A program made the translations under genes and the position numbers. Positions 1 to 7,659 of a DNA stretch of 17,406 bases are shown piece by piece. The notes beneath the pieces were generated by a model. That model made no database searches and was not told where the DNA came from. It saw only the letters and a program-made list of their open reading frames with translations. Origin of the DNA: an uncultured Candidatus Competibacteraceae bacterium (GTDB lineage: Bacteria; Pseudomonadota; Gammaproteobacteria; Competibacterales; Competibacteraceae); contig CALMNY010000550.1 in assembly GCA_937872125.1 (NCBI GenBank), positions 1 to 17,406 on the forward strand, written 5' to 3'. Numbering within the stretch: the stretch's first letter is position 1; each line of letters starts with the position of its first letter.

Positions 1-450
1 GAAGCCTTCGCCAAGGCGCAACTCGGCGCCGGCGATCAGTTGCCGCGCGGCGGCCGGGCCTTCCTCAGCGTGCGCGACGCCGACAAGGCGAAGCTGGTGG
101 AAATCGCCCGCGACCTGGAACGGCTGGGCTTTGCGCTGGTGGCGACCAAGGGAACGGCTGCGTTCTTGCGCCACCACGGCCTCGACTGCGAGGCCGTCCA
201 CAAGGTCGCCGAAGGCCGACCGCACATCGTGGATCTGATCAAAAACGACCAGATCGCGCTCATCGTCAACACCACCGAAGGCAAGCAGGCCATCGCGGAT
301 TCGTTCTCGATCCGCCGCGAGGCGCTGATGCGCAAGGTCAGCTACACCACCACCCTCGCCGCCGCGCGGGCGACCTGCCAGGCGCTGCGCGAACTCGATA
401 ATGGAACTGTCAACTGCCTTCAGGATTTGCACCGGGAACTGCACGCATGA
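1..450 (+). CDS. carB: Carbamoyl-phosphate synthase large subunit, C-terminal part
   Basis: This is the last 149 residues of the large subunit of carbamoyl-phosphate synthase, which makes carbamoyl phosphate for arginine and pyrimidine synthesis in the cytoplasm. The frame is open from base 1, so the gene begins upstream of the window. The part present is the end of the second synthetase half (FAKAQLGAG) and the C-terminal MGS-like allosteric domain, with the typical [14 protein letters not shown] and [13 protein letters not shown] segments; in E. coli this domain binds UMP and ornithine. The stop TGA (448-450) overlaps the greA start in an ATGA, so the two genes are very probably co-transcribed and translationally coupled. 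The catalytic domains lie outside the window and cannot be judged. Confidence 0.97.
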   Translation, partial: EAFAKAQLGAGDQLPRGGRAFLSVRDADKAKLVEIARDLERLGFALVATKGTAAFLRHHGLDCEAVHKVAEGRPHIVDLIKNDQIALIVNTTEGKQAIADSFSIRREALMRKVSYTTTLAAARATCQALRELDNGTVNCLQDLHRELHA

Positions 451-926
451 CCCAGAAAGTACCGATGACCGTCAACGGCGCAGTCCGCCTGCGCGCCGAA
501 CTTCAGGAACTCAAGACGGTGGCGCGACCCCGCATCACCGCCGCCATCGCCGAGGCGCGCGCCCATGGCGACCTGAAGGAAAATGCCGAGTATCACGCCG
601 CCCGCGAGCAACAGAGTTTTACCGAGGGCCGCATCGCCGAGATCGAATCCAAGCTGGCGCGCGCCCAGATCATTGATGTGAGCACCTTGCCAGCCTCGGA
701 CAAGGTGGTGTTCGGCGCCACGGTACTGCTGCGCGACGACGAGACCGAGGAGGAACGGCGCTATCAGATCGTCGGCGAGGATGAGGCTGACATCAAGGAG
801 GGCAAGATTTCCCTCAAATCGCCAATCGCCCGGGCGCTGATCGGCAAATCCGTTGACGATGTCGTGGATGTCCAAACCCCGGGCGGCGTGAAGACCTATG
901 AGATCGTTGAGGTCCAGTATCTGTGA
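447..926 (+). CDS. greA: Transcription elongation factor GreA
   Basis: GreA binds the secondary channel of RNA polymerase and stimulates cleavage of the 3' end of backtracked RNA, rescuing stalled complexes. The 159-residue length matches the family (about 158). The N-terminal coiled coil carries the signature [17 protein letters not shown], with the tip acidic residues at D42 and E45 in this numbering, followed by the C-terminal FKBP-like domain (from about residue 80) that contacts polymerase. The ATG start shares four bases with the carB stop, so it is probably translated by coupling. A promoter-driven tRNA gene follows 52 bases later, so greA seems to be the last gene of the carB transcript, although no terminator is visible directly after its stop. 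Confidence 0.98.
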   Translation: MTQKVPMTVNGAVRLRAELQELKTVARPRITAAIAEARAHGDLKENAEYHAAREQQSFTEGRIAEIESKLARAQIIDVSTLPASDKVVFGATVLLRDDETEEERRYQIVGEDEADIKEGKISLKSPIARALIGKSVDDVVDVQTPGGVKTYEIVEVQYL

Positions 927-932
927 TCGGGC

Positions 933-962
933 TTGTCAAACCCGGCGCGAGGTCTTTATAAT
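933..962 (+). promoter_or_regulatory. Sigma-70 promoter for tRNA-Val
   Basis: A TTGTCA box (933-938, 5/6 to consensus) and a perfect TATAAT (957-962) are separated by 18 bases. The tRNA 5' end is at 979, so transcription would start about ten bases upstream of the mature tRNA. The arrangement is typical of a strong stable-RNA promoter. The start site itself is inferred. Confidence 0.8.
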
Positions 963-978
963 TGCAGTTCCGTTTGAC

Positions 979-1053
979 GGGCGATTAGCTCAGTGGGAGA
1001 GCACTACCTTCACACGGTAGGGGTCGCTGGTTCGAGCCCAGCATCGCCCACCA
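979..1053 (+). tRNA. tRNA-Val (anticodon CAC)
   Basis: The sequence folds as a full cloverleaf of 75 bases with an encoded CCA end (1051-1053). The acceptor GGGCGAT pairs with ATCGCCC, the D arm is GCTC/GAGC, the anticodon stem is CTACC/GGTAG around the loop TTCACAC, and the T arm is GCTGG/CCAGC around TTCGAGC. The anticodon CAC is at 1011-1013 and reads GUG valine codons. The gene has its own promoter upstream and a hairpin terminator downstream, so it looks like a single-gene transcription unit. Confidence 0.97.
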
Positions 1054-1063
1054 ACAATCCAAT

Positions 1064-1094
1064 AAAAAAAGCCGTTCCCTGGAACGGCTTTTTT
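1064..1094. terminator. Bidirectional rho-independent terminator (tRNA-Val / folE2)
   Basis: A run of seven A (1064-1070), a stem GCCGTTC (1071-1077), loop CCTG and GAACGGC (1082-1088), then six T (1089-1094). The stem has T tracts on the 3' side on both strands, so it can end the tRNA transcript (+) and the folE2 transcript (-), whose stop codon is 24 bases away. Confidence 0.88.
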
Positions 1095-1117
1095 ATGGCC
1101 CGAACATTCTCTTCCAG

Positions 1118-1960
1118 CTACGGCGCAGCGGCGTCCTCGGCATCCTTGTCACGCTCGATCATGGCATAGGCGGAATGGTTGTGAATGGATTCAAAGTTCT
1201 CCGATTCAATCGAGTAGGCCGCTACCCGCTCGTCCCGGTTCAACTTGGCGGCGATATCGCGCACCATGTCCTCGACGAACTTGGGATTCTCATAGGCGCG
1301 TTCGGTGACATACTTCTCATCCGGTCGCTTGAGCAGCCCGTACAGCTCGCAGGACGCCTCTTTTTCCACCAGATCAATCAGATCCTCGATCCCGATGAAT
1401 CCCCGGGTACGGACGTTGACGGTCACATGGGAACGCTGGTTGTGCGCCCCATATTTGGAAATCTTTTTCGAGCAAGGACACAGGCTGGTCACCGGCACTA
1501 CCACCTTGAGGTTCATCGCGGGCCGGCCATCGCGGATTTCGCCAGTGAACGTCACCTCGTAATCCATCAGACTCTCCACTCCCGACACCGGCGCCGCCTT
1601 GGTGACAAAATAAGTGAACGTCATCTCAATATGACCCGACTCGGCTTCCAGGCGCCCGGTCATTTCCGTCAGCATATCCTTGAAAGAATCTACCGAAATC
1701 TCACGGCCGGGCACGTTCAGAATCTCCACGAACCGCGACATGTGGGTGCCCTTGAAGTTGTGCGGCAGGTTCACGTACATGTTGAACATGGCGATGGTGT
1801 GCTGCTCGCCGCCGCTGCGGTCCCGGACCTTGACCGGATGGCGGATATCCTTAATCCCGACTTTGTTGATCGCCAACCGGCGGGTATCGGCGCTGCTCTG
1901 CACGTCGGGAATATGGACGACCGTGGACATAGCCGCGGAACTCATCGTCAATGGCTTCAT
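1118..1960 (-). CDS. folE2: GTP cyclohydrolase FolE2 (type IB)
   Basis: FolE2 converts GTP to 7,8-dihydroneopterin triphosphate and formate, the entry step for folate and for queuosine precursors. It is the metal-flexible counterpart of the zinc enzyme FolE. The protein shows the family core TSLCPCSKK with C161, the motif GAHNQRS with H173, and IHNHSAYAM with H260. The C-to-H spacings of 12 and 99 match the catalytic C147/H159/H246 of the Neisseria enzyme. I chose the ATG at 1960 (280 residues) because AGAGAGGA precedes it at good spacing; the frame is open further upstream to 2014, but that extension has no family-like sequence. It lies 101 bases downstream of dxs and may be the last gene of that unit. 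I see no Zur-type palindrome or pterin riboswitch in the gap. Confidence 0.95.
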   Translation of the reverse strand: MKPLTMSSAAMSTVVHIPDVQSSADTRRLAINKVGIKDIRHPVKVRDRSGGEQHTIAMFNMYVNLPHNFKGTHMSRFVEILNVPGREISVDSFKDMLTEMTGRLEAESGHIEMTFTYFVTKAAPVSGVESLMDYEVTFTGEIRDGRPAMNLKVVVPVTSLCPCSKKISKYGAHNQRSHVTVNVRTRGFIGIEDLIDLVEKEASCELYGLLKRPDEKYVTERAYENPKFVEDMVRDIAAKLNRDERVAAYSIESENFESIHNHSAYAMIERDKDAEDAAAP

Positions 1961-2061
1961 GCAATCCTCTCTGCGGCGTGCGCTCGCACACCCTCGTTCG
2001 AATCCGGTCCCCAACCACTGCGGGATTTTCGTGTTGGATCATTCATCAGACGGTTAATTCC

Positions 2062-3966
2062 TTAGCAGGGGGATCGGACATCGCCCCAGGAGACGGTTGG
2101 GGTCGCCATACCCCACTCCGTCAGTTGCCGGAAAACCCCGTCTGCATCCAGCCCACATTCGGCCAATAACTCCCCACGCTCACCCTGTTCGATGAACCGA
2201 TCCGGCAAGCCGATATGGCGTACTGGCGTTTGAATCCCTCGCGCCGCCAGGCATTCACTCACTGCACTACCCGCCCCACCGGCCACCACATTTTCTTCCA
2301 GCGTCACCAGCCAGCGATGGCCAGCGGCCACATGCGCCACCGTGGCCTCATCCAGCGGCTTGACAAATCGCATGTTCACGACTGTGGCGTCCAGCCGTTC
2401 CGCCACCGCTTCGGCGATGGCGACCATGTCGCCAAACGCCAGCAACGCCAGATTCCGGCCCTGCCGGCGAAGTTCCGCCTTGCCCACTGGCAAGGCCCGC
2501 ATCTCCCACTCCAGCGCCGCGCCAGCTCCCTGGCAGCGTGGATAACGCACCGCCGCCGGCTGGTTCAACTGGAACCCGGTATAGAGCATTTGCCGGCATT
2601 CGTTCACGTCCGCCGGCGCCATCACCACCAGATTGGGAATGCAACGCAGATAGCTGAGATCGAAGCTGCCAGCATGAGTCGGCCCATCCGGGCCTACCAG
2701 CCCGGCGCGATCAATGGCGAACAGCACCGGCAAATTTTGTAATGCGACATCATGAATCAGTTGATCGTAGGCGCGCTGCAGGAACGTGGAGTAGATCGCC
2801 ACCACGGGTTTGAGTCCGTCACAGGCCATGCCGGCGGCCAGCGTGACCGCATGTTGCTCGGCAATGGCGACATCAAAATAACGATCCGGGAACCGCTCGG
2901 AGAATTCGACCAGCCCGGAACCTTCGCGCATCGCCGGGGTAATGCCGATCAGCCGCTGATCCCGCGCCGCCATGTCGCACAGCCACTGGCTGAACACCTG
3001 GGTATAGGTCAACCCGCCGCTGGCTTTGGCGGGCTTCAGCCCATGCGCCGGATCGAACGTCCCGACTCCGTGATAGCCGACCGGTTCATCCTCAGCCAGC
3101 TTGTAACCCTTGCCCTTGCGCGTCACCACATGCAACAAACGCGGCCCTTGGAGCGCCCGCAGGTTACGCAAGGTCGGCACCAGGATGGACAGGTCGTGGC
3201 CATCCACCGGCCCAAAGTAGGTGAAACCCAGTTCCTCGAACAGGGTGCCGCCCGGCGCGATCAAGCCCTTAACGTGTTCCTCGGCGCGGCGGGCGACTTC
3301 CAGCATCGGCGGTACGTGGCTCAACACCTTCTTGCCGCCTTCGCGCACCGTGGAAAAGAAGCGGCTCGACAATAATTGGGTCAGATGCGCCGACAACGCG
3401 CCCACGTTCGGTGAGATGGACATCTCGTTGTCGTTGAGCACCACCAGCAGATCGCTTTTGAGGTGGCCGGCATGGTTCAGCGCCTCGAAGGCCATACCGG
3501 CGGTCATCGCCCCATCGCCGATCACCGCAACCACCTTGCGGTCACTGCCGGCCTGCTCGGCAGCGATGGCCAGGCCCAGAGCGGCGCTTAGTGAGGTGCT
3601 GGAGTGGCCAACGCCGAAGGTGTCGTAGGGACTCTCGCTCCGTCGGGGGAAACCAGCGACGCCATGCCGGCGGCGCAAGGTATCCATCCGGGTCCGGCGG
3701 CCGGTCAGAATCTTGTGCGGATAGCTTTGATGGCCGACATCCCAAAGCAAACGATCATCCGGAGTGTCGAACACGTAATGCAGGGCGATGGCCAGTTCCA
3801 CCGCCCCCAGGTTGGCGGCGAAATGGCCGCCGGTTTTGGCTACGGTCTGGATGAGGAACTCACGCAGTTCGTGCGCCAGCGCTGGTAAGCGTGCTTCCGG
3901 CAACGCGCGCAAATCCAGGGGAGTATCAATTTGTTCCAGCAATGGCAAAGTGGATCCGGTAGTCAT
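2062..3966 (-). CDS. dxs: 1-deoxy-D-xylulose-5-phosphate synthase
   Basis: Dxs condenses pyruvate and glyceraldehyde 3-phosphate to 1-deoxyxylulose 5-phosphate, the first step of the methylerythritol phosphate route to isoprenoids, using thiamine diphosphate. The 634-residue length is near the E. coli enzyme. Visible signatures are H48 (GGHFAANLG), VGHQSYPHK around residue 80, the thiamine diphosphate motif GDGAMTAG at 150-157 with LNDNEMS at 177-183, and AIAEQHAV with the catalytic E370. The transketolase middle and C-terminal domains follow. The ATG at 3966 gives the expected N-terminus, although no strong ribosome site precedes it. It lies 78 bases downstream of ispA and is probably co-transcribed with it, as in the xseB-ispA-dxs order of E. 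coli. Confidence 0.98.
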   Translation of the reverse strand: MTTGSTLPLLEQIDTPLDLRALPEARLPALAHELREFLIQTVAKTGGHFAANLGAVELAIALHYVFDTPDDRLLWDVGHQSYPHKILTGRRTRMDTLRRRHGVAGFPRRSESPYDTFGVGHSSTSLSAALGLAIAAEQAGSDRKVVAVIGDGAMTAGMAFEALNHAGHLKSDLLVVLNDNEMSISPNVGALSAHLTQLLSSRFFSTVREGGKKVLSHVPPMLEVARRAEEHVKGLIAPGGTLFEELGFTYFGPVDGHDLSILVPTLRNLRALQGPRLLHVVTRKGKGYKLAEDEPVGYHGVGTFDPAHGLKPAKASGGLTYTQVFSQWLCDMAARDQRLIGITPAMREGSGLVEFSERFPDRYFDVAIAEQHAVTLAAGMACDGLKPVVAIYSTFLQRAYDQLIHDVALQNLPVLFAIDRAGLVGPDGPTHAGSFDLSYLRCIPNLVVMAPADVNECRQMLYTGFQLNQPAAVRYPRCQGAGAALEWEMRALPVGKAELRRQGRNLALLAFGDMVAIAEAVAERLDATVVNMRFVKPLDEATVAHVAAGHRWLVTLEENVVAGGAGSAVSECLAARGIQTPVRHIGLPDRFIEQGERGELLAECGLDADGVFRQLTEWGMATPTVSWGDVRSPC

Positions 3967-4044
3967 CAGCGGTCGGGAAGATCGGGCCAGTTGGCGGGGG
4001 GTCAGGGAGCAGGATGGAACGGTTAGACAGCAGGCGCGCCGCGT

Positions 4045-4938
4045 TTAGTAGGCGCGTTCCACGATATAGGAAGCGATCCAGCGTAAGGGTTCGGCTTCAG
4101 GTCCCAGCGCTTGCACGCTGGCCAGGGCTTCCTCGTGCAACATGCGGGCGTGTTCACGAGCGCCATCCAGCCCCAACAGCGTCGGATAAGTCGGTTTATT
4201 CAGCGCCCGGTCTGCGCCCGTGGTTTTGCCCAGCGTGGCCGCATCACCGATCACATCGAGGATATCGTCGCGGATCTGAAAAGCCAGACCGATACATTTG
4301 GCATAGTGGTCCAACTGCTCCAGCACCGCCGGCTCAACCTTCGGCTGACTGAGCGCCCCCAGCAGCACGCTGGCGCGAATCAGCGCCCCGGTCTTGTGGA
4401 TGTGCATGTTTTCCAGCTCGGCCAAACCGAGTTCCTGGCCGACCGCCGCCAGATCAATGGCCTGGCCGCCCACCATGCCCCGGGAACCGGCGGCCTGCGC
4501 CAATACGCCCAGCATCCGCAACCGGGTGGCCGGATCCGCTACCATCGCGTCATCCTGGCCGAGTACTTGAAATGCCAATGCTTGCAGGGCATCGCCAGCC
4601 AGGATCGCCAGGGCCTCGCCAAACGCCTTGTGGCAGGTGGGCTGACCGTGGCGCAGGTCGTCGTTGTCCATCGCCGGCAAATCGTCGTGGATCAGCGAAT
4701 AGGCATGGATGAATTCCACCGCGCAGGCGGGGCCATCGAGCGTATCGGGCGCCGCGCCGACCGCCGCGCCGCTCAGGTACACCAGCACCGGCCGGATGCG
4801 CTTGCCCCCACCCAGCACGGCGTAGCGCATAGCCTGGTGCAGGGCGCACGGATGGAGATCAGCCGCGGGCAACCGCTGGTCGAGCGCCTGTTTGGCGCGC
4901 GCCTGATAATTCCCGATCAGTTCCACCATCATCGGCAT
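4045..4938 (-). CDS. ispA: Farnesyl diphosphate synthase (short-chain polyprenyl synthase)
   Basis: IspA adds isopentenyl diphosphate to dimethylallyl and geranyl diphosphate to make farnesyl diphosphate, the precursor of undecaprenyl phosphate and quinone side chains. Visible motifs are GGKRIRP (44-50), the first aspartate-rich motif DDLPAMD (85-91), the GDAL segment near 116, and the second aspartate-rich motif DDILD (224-228). The ATG at 4938 shares one base with the xseB stop (TGATG), giving 297 residues and likely translational coupling. A TTG one codon earlier (4941) and two further ATGs at 4932 and 4929 are alternative starts that would change only a few residues. Product chain length is inferred from family and context. 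Confidence 0.96.
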   Translation of the reverse strand: MPMMVELIGNYQARAKQALDQRLPAADLHPCALHQAMRYAVLGGGKRIRPVLVYLSGAAVGAAPDTLDGPACAVEFIHAYSLIHDDLPAMDNDDLRHGQPTCHKAFGEALAILAGDALQALAFQVLGQDDAMVADPATRLRMLGVLAQAAGSRGMVGGQAIDLAAVGQELGLAELENMHIHKTGALIRASVLLGALSQPKVEPAVLEQLDHYAKCIGLAFQIRDDILDVIGDAATLGKTTGADRALNKPTYPTLLGLDGAREHARMLHEEALASVQALGPEAEPLRWIASYIVERAY

Positions 4939-5180
4939 CAACCCGCCAGCGCGTCGAACGGCGTGACAGCCAGACGGCCGTTGCGTTCGATCAATTGGTC
5001 CACCTTCTGTTCGGCGGCTTGCAAGGCGTGCTGACAGTCCCGTACCAAGGCGATGCCGCGCTCAAACCGTTGCAGCGCGTCGTCGAGAGTCAGCTCGCCC
5101 TGTTCGAGTTGTCCAACCAGGCTTTCCAGCTCCGCCAGCGCCATCTCGAAAGGAAGGGGGGAATTTTTCTTGGCCGTCAT
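4938..5180 (-). CDS. xseB: Exodeoxyribonuclease VII small subunit
   Basis: XseB is the small subunit of exonuclease VII, a single-strand-specific DNA exonuclease; several copies wrap the large subunit XseA, which is not in this window. The 80-residue length and helical sequence fit, with the family core FEMALAELESLVGQLEQGEL followed by LDDALQRFERGIALVR. It is the first gene of the minus-strand xseB-ispA-dxs unit. The ATG at 5180 is the only sensible start, because the product begins directly with the family N-terminus, but the ribosome site is weak. The stop overlaps the ispA start. Confidence 0.96.
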   Translation of the reverse strand: MTAKKNSPLPFEMALAELESLVGQLEQGELTLDDALQRFERGIALVRDCQHALQAAEQKVDQLIERNGRLAVTPFDALAG

Positions 5181-5208
5181 GCCTGCCCATCCGTTTTAGC
5201 AAACGCTT

Positions 5209-5237
5209 ACGTTACCTTGCAGGCGGCGAACGGTCAA
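5209..5237 (-). promoter_or_regulatory. Possible promoter for xseB-ispA-dxs
   Basis: Read on the minus strand, TTGACC (5232-5237, 5/6) is followed after 17 bases by TAACGT (5209-5214, 3/6), about 30 bases before the xseB ATG. The -35 box and the spacing are good and the -10 box is poor. It also lies just downstream of the phasin terminator, where a new promoter is needed. Tentative. Confidence 0.35.
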
Positions 5238-5265
5238 TTTTCAGGCATGGCAATCCGGGGACAGT

Positions 5266-5296
5266 AAAAATGAAAGCGGCCAACTCTGGCCGCTTT
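5266..5296 (-). terminator. Rho-independent terminator of the phasin gene
   Basis: On the minus strand a 10-bp stem, AAAGCGGCCA at 5273-5282 pairing with TGGCCGCTTT at 5287-5296, closes a 4-base loop and is followed by CA and five T (5266-5270). It lies 62 bases after the phasin stop codon and ahead of the xseB promoter region. The plus strand also has a T run after the stem, so it may work in both directions. Confidence 0.8.
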
Positions 5297-5357
5297 TTAC
5301 TCTGGTTGGCCGGCTGCCGACGGGTTCAGGCGCCTTGGCCGGGTTCGGAGTACATGG

Positions 5358-5843
5358 TCAAGCCACCGGCTCGGCGACCTTGGCGGCGGCGGACTCGGCG
5401 GCCCGGATGGCGCGGACTTTCTTCGCCTTGGTTTCCACCTCCGCCGCCTGGGTGAGTTCCTGAATATTCTTGCTCAGCAGATCCACTTGCTGGAACAACT
5501 GCTGGATATCCTCCCGGGTTGGCACCCCCAACCGGTGCAGGGCGCGCGCTACCCGCGACTGGAAGACTTCCTCCAGTTTATTCCACGCCCCGGTCGCCCG
5601 CTCCCGCATTTCCTCGACCTTGCCCTTCATGATCTCAACTCCGCTTTTCATCGGTTCAATCGTTTCATCAGCGGTTTTCTTCATCCGTGCGTCCACCGCC
5701 TGCCCTTCCTGGACCAGGGTTTCGAAGAACTTGCTTCCCTCGTCCTGCGCTCTGGCGAACGCGCCCAGCCCAGCCAGCCAGATTTGGCGCGCAAAATCCC
5801 GGACATTCTGAGTCAATGGAGTGTCAAGCAAATAGGCTTTCAT
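5358..5843 (-). CDS. Phasin family protein (PhaF/PhaI type)
   Basis: Phasins coat polyhydroxyalkanoate granules in the cytoplasm and control their number, size and segregation. The 161-residue protein has an N-terminal helical part (residues 15-95) with the aromatic and small-residue segment IWLAGLGAFARAQDEG, then the PhaF/PhaI-type core RVARALHRLGVPTREDI (97-113) and a leucine-heptad helix to about 131, and ends in an alanine/lysine-rich tail. The tail is much shorter than the histone-like tail of Pseudomonas PhaF, so it is closer to PhaI. It is a single-gene unit with a terminator on each side. No synthase or depolymerase gene is in the window, so a role in PHA storage is inferred from the family alone. 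AGAGGGG lies a short distance before the ATG. Confidence 0.88.
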   Translation of the reverse strand: MKAYLLDTPLTQNVRDFARQIWLAGLGAFARAQDEGSKFFETLVQEGQAVDARMKKTADETIEPMKSGVEIMKGKVEEMRERATGAWNKLEEVFQSRVARALHRLGVPTREDIQQLFQQVDLLSKNIQELTQAAEVETKAKKVRAIRAAESAAAKVAEPVA

Positions 5844-6030
5844 AGCTGGAGCCCCTCTACGCCATTATGGAATGGCTCACTTGGATTATCTGATGTTCCT
5901 GGATTTGATCATTCCGGAAACTCTGGCGGACAGCCATCCCGGAAGCCCATCTTGGTTCAGAAAGTTAGCAGGGAAAATTAGAGTACGCATACTAACCGGC
6001 TTCGGTTTTACTGGTGCGCGCGGTCAGTTG
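5844..6030. other. Intergenic region upstream of the phasin gene
   Basis: This is most of the longest gap in the window (5844-6079) and must hold the phasin promoter. On the minus strand there are TATAAT-like hexamers (GATAAT near 5885-5890 and CATAAT near 5863-5868), but neither has a convincing -35 box. Two small inverted repeats, GTA-CGCA-TAC near 5983 and AACCG-GCTT-CGGTT at 5994-6007, could be protein sites. I find no open frame with coding character here. Confidence 0.4.
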
Positions 6031-6054
6031 AAAAACTGGAATGGCCGATTCCAG
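6031..6054 (-). terminator. Rho-independent terminator after the min-hslR genes
   Basis: On the minus strand the stem CTGGAAT/ATTCCAG (6048-6054 with 6036-6042) closes a 5-base loop and runs directly into five T (6031-6035). It lies 25 bases after the hslR stop codon, so it should end the minCDE-hslR transcript and insulate the phasin gene. Confidence 0.82.
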
Positions 6055-6079
6055 GCTCACCCGGAACCCAACGATGCTG

Positions 6080-6511
6080 TCAGGCGTCACTCTGGGTAAA
6101 ACGCACGATGCGGCGGCGATCCTGTTTGGTGGGTCGGCCAGCCGGCTGGGGCATGGCAGAGCGTTCCAGACGACGCTGCTCGCGCAAGGCTTCCCGCTGC
6201 TGACGGCTTTCGGCGGTCTCTTCGTACAGCAGCGCCGCGACGCTGGCGGGACCGCGCCGGTCACTCAAGGCCGTGACGGTAACCCGGTATTCCTCGGGGC
6301 CGCGCTGGATCTGCACCACTTCCCCCACGTGAACGGTATGAGATGGTTTGCAGCGCTGGCCGCCGACATGGACCTTACCGCCCGTAACAGCCTCGTTCGC
6401 CAGGGCGCGCGTCTTGAAGAAGCGCGCGGCCCACAGCCATTTATCGAGCCGGACTCGCGCCACCGCGCCGCGGGCCGCCGTGGGCCGCTCGTCGCCGCTG
6501 GTGACAGCCAT
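6080..6511 (-). CDS. hslR: Ribosome-associated heat shock protein Hsp15 (S4 domain)
   Basis: Hsp15 binds 50S subunits that carry a stuck peptidyl-tRNA and helps recycle them after heat stress. The 143-residue protein matches E. coli HslR along its length: an S4 RNA-binding domain starting VRLDKWLWAARFFKTRALA (20-38), GGKVHVGGQRCKPS (44-57), then RRGPASVAALLYEETAES and the basic tail GRPTKQDRRR. The ATG at 6511 comes five bases after the minE stop, so it is most likely translated from the min transcript; no strong ribosome site is visible. In E. coli hslR lies beside hslO, so its position after minE is a different arrangement. A terminator follows. Confidence 0.93.
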   Translation of the reverse strand: MAVTSGDERPTAARGAVARVRLDKWLWAARFFKTRALANEAVTGGKVHVGGQRCKPSHTVHVGEVVQIQRGPEEYRVTVTALSDRRGPASVAALLYEETAESRQQREALREQRRLERSAMPQPAGRPTKQDRRRIVRFTQSDA

Positions 6512-6516
6512 CCCGT

Positions 6517-6828
6517 TCAGCTCTGGCCCGGCTTCTGCGAGCTCTCCGAGCTGCGCCGCGACCGGGGCTCCTCATCCGGCAAAGTGATGTTCAGCTCCAG
6601 GACTTCGTAACCGCCTTCACGATCGAGATGCACCTTGATCTGGCTCGGGTCCACCGGTACGTATTTACGCACCACCTCCAGCAGTTCCTTCTTGAGCGCC
6701 GGTAGATAATCGGGGCTGCCGCGGCGGCCGCTGCCCCGCTCGTGCGCGACGATGATCTGTAACCGCTCCTTGGCCAGCGCGGCCGATTTATTCGACGACC
6801 CGCGGAAAAAGTTTTCAAACAGGCCCAT
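6517..6828 (-). CDS. minE: Cell division topological specificity factor MinE
   Basis: MinE stimulates the MinD ATPase and drives the pole-to-pole oscillation that keeps the division inhibitor away from mid-cell. The protein has the N-terminal membrane-binding start MGLFENFF, the anti-MinCD helix around ALAKERLQIIVAHER (17-31), and the C-terminal topological domain with YLPALKKELLEVVRKYV and VHLDREGGYEVLELNITLP. At 103 residues it is longer than E. coli MinE (88) because of a Ser/Arg/Glu-rich tail after residue 83 (DEEPRSRRSSESS). The start lies three bases after the minD stop, so the two are tightly coupled. Confidence 0.96.
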   Translation of the reverse strand: MGLFENFFRGSSNKSAALAKERLQIIVAHERGSGRRGSPDYLPALKKELLEVVRKYVPVDPSQIKVHLDREGGYEVLELNITLPDEEPRSRRSSESSQKPGQS

Positions 6829-6831
6829 GGT

Positions 6832-7644
6832 TTAACCCCCGCCAAACAGCCGTTTCAGAAATCCTTTCTTCTGGGCGGTGATAAACCGATGCGGCAGGTT
6901 TTTGCCCAGGAAACGATCCACCAGATCGCTATAAGCGGCGCCCGCGTCGCTATCCTCCTCCAGAATTACAGGAACTCCGGCATTGGAGGACTGCAAGACC
7001 GCAGGCGATTCCGGAATGACCCCCAACAATGGAATGCCCAGGATCTCCAGCACGTCTTCCACGCTGAGCATGTCGCCCCGGTCAGCGCGTTCCGGTGCGT
7101 AGCGCGCCAGCACCAGATGCTCTTTAACTGGGTTTTCACCCTGCTCAGCGCGGCGCGACCGGCTGGCCAGAATACCGAGGATGCGGTCGGAATCGCGCAC
7201 CGACGATACCTCCGGATTGGTCACCACCAAGGCTTCGTCGGCGAAATACAGCGCCATCAGGGCGCCGCGTTCGATGCCCGCCGGCGAGTCACAGACGATA
7301 TATTCAAAATTTTGCCGGAGTTCGTTAAGAACCCGTTCTACTCCTTCCCGGGTCAAGGCTTCCTTGTCGCGGGTCTGCGAGGCCGGCAAAATGTGAAGGT
7401 TTTCCACGCGCTTGTCGCGAATCAACGCCTGGTTGAGATTGGCCTCGCCGTTGATAATGTTGACGAAGTCGTACACCACCCGGCGCTCGCACCCCATGAT
7501 CAAATCCAGGTTGCGCAAGCCCACGTCAAAATCAATCACTACGGTTCGGTAGCCGCGCTGGGCCAGCCCGGCGGCAAAACTGGCGCTGGTCGTGGTCTTG
7601 CCCACGCCTCCCTTGCCGGAAGTCACAACGATGACGGTAGCCAA
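6832..7644 (-). CDS. minD: Septum site-determining ATPase MinD
   Basis: MinD is the membrane-binding ATPase of the Min system; as an ATP dimer it recruits MinC and is released by MinE. It has the deviant Walker A motif SGKGGVGKTT (K11 and K16), the switch segment VIDFDVGLRNLDLIMGCERR, CDSPAGIE, and the C-terminal amphipathic membrane-targeting helix KKGFLKRLFGGG. I chose the TTG at 7644 because it gives MATVIVVTSGKGG, matching the E. coli N-terminus and its exact length of 270, with GGGATGA upstream. A GTG at 7659 would add five residues (MWDDN) without a ribosome site. A perfect tandem duplication of 14 bases (7660-7687) lies just upstream. minC is 85 bases upstream and minE three bases downstream. 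Confidence 0.96.
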   Translation of the reverse strand: MATVIVVTSGKGGVGKTTTSASFAAGLAQRGYRTVVIDFDVGLRNLDLIMGCERRVVYDFVNIINGEANLNQALIRDKRVENLHILPASQTRDKEALTREGVERVLNELRQNFEYIVCDSPAGIERGALMALYFADEALVVTNPEVSSVRDSDRILGILASRSRRAEQGENPVKEHLVLARYAPERADRGDMLSVEDVLEILGIPLLGVIPESPAVLQSSNAGVPVILEEDSDAGAAYSDLVDRFLGKNLPHRFITAQKKGFLKRLFGGG

Positions 7645-7659
7645 GTTGTCATCCCACAC

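Noticed and set aside
1985..2035. tRNA-like fragment upstream of folE2 (TTCGAATCC followed by CCCCAACCA)
   Set aside because: The T-arm stem does not pair, and no matching 5' half or anticodon arm lies nearby. Probably chance.
1961..2061. Zur operator or a pterin-type riboswitch before folE2
   Set aside because: No AT-rich palindrome of the Zur kind and no conserved riboswitch core could be seen in the 101-base gap.
4111..5034. Open frame of about 300 codons opposite ispA
   Set aside because: It crosses the ispA-xseB junction in antisense and has no recognisable domain; it is a shadow of GC-rich coding sequence.
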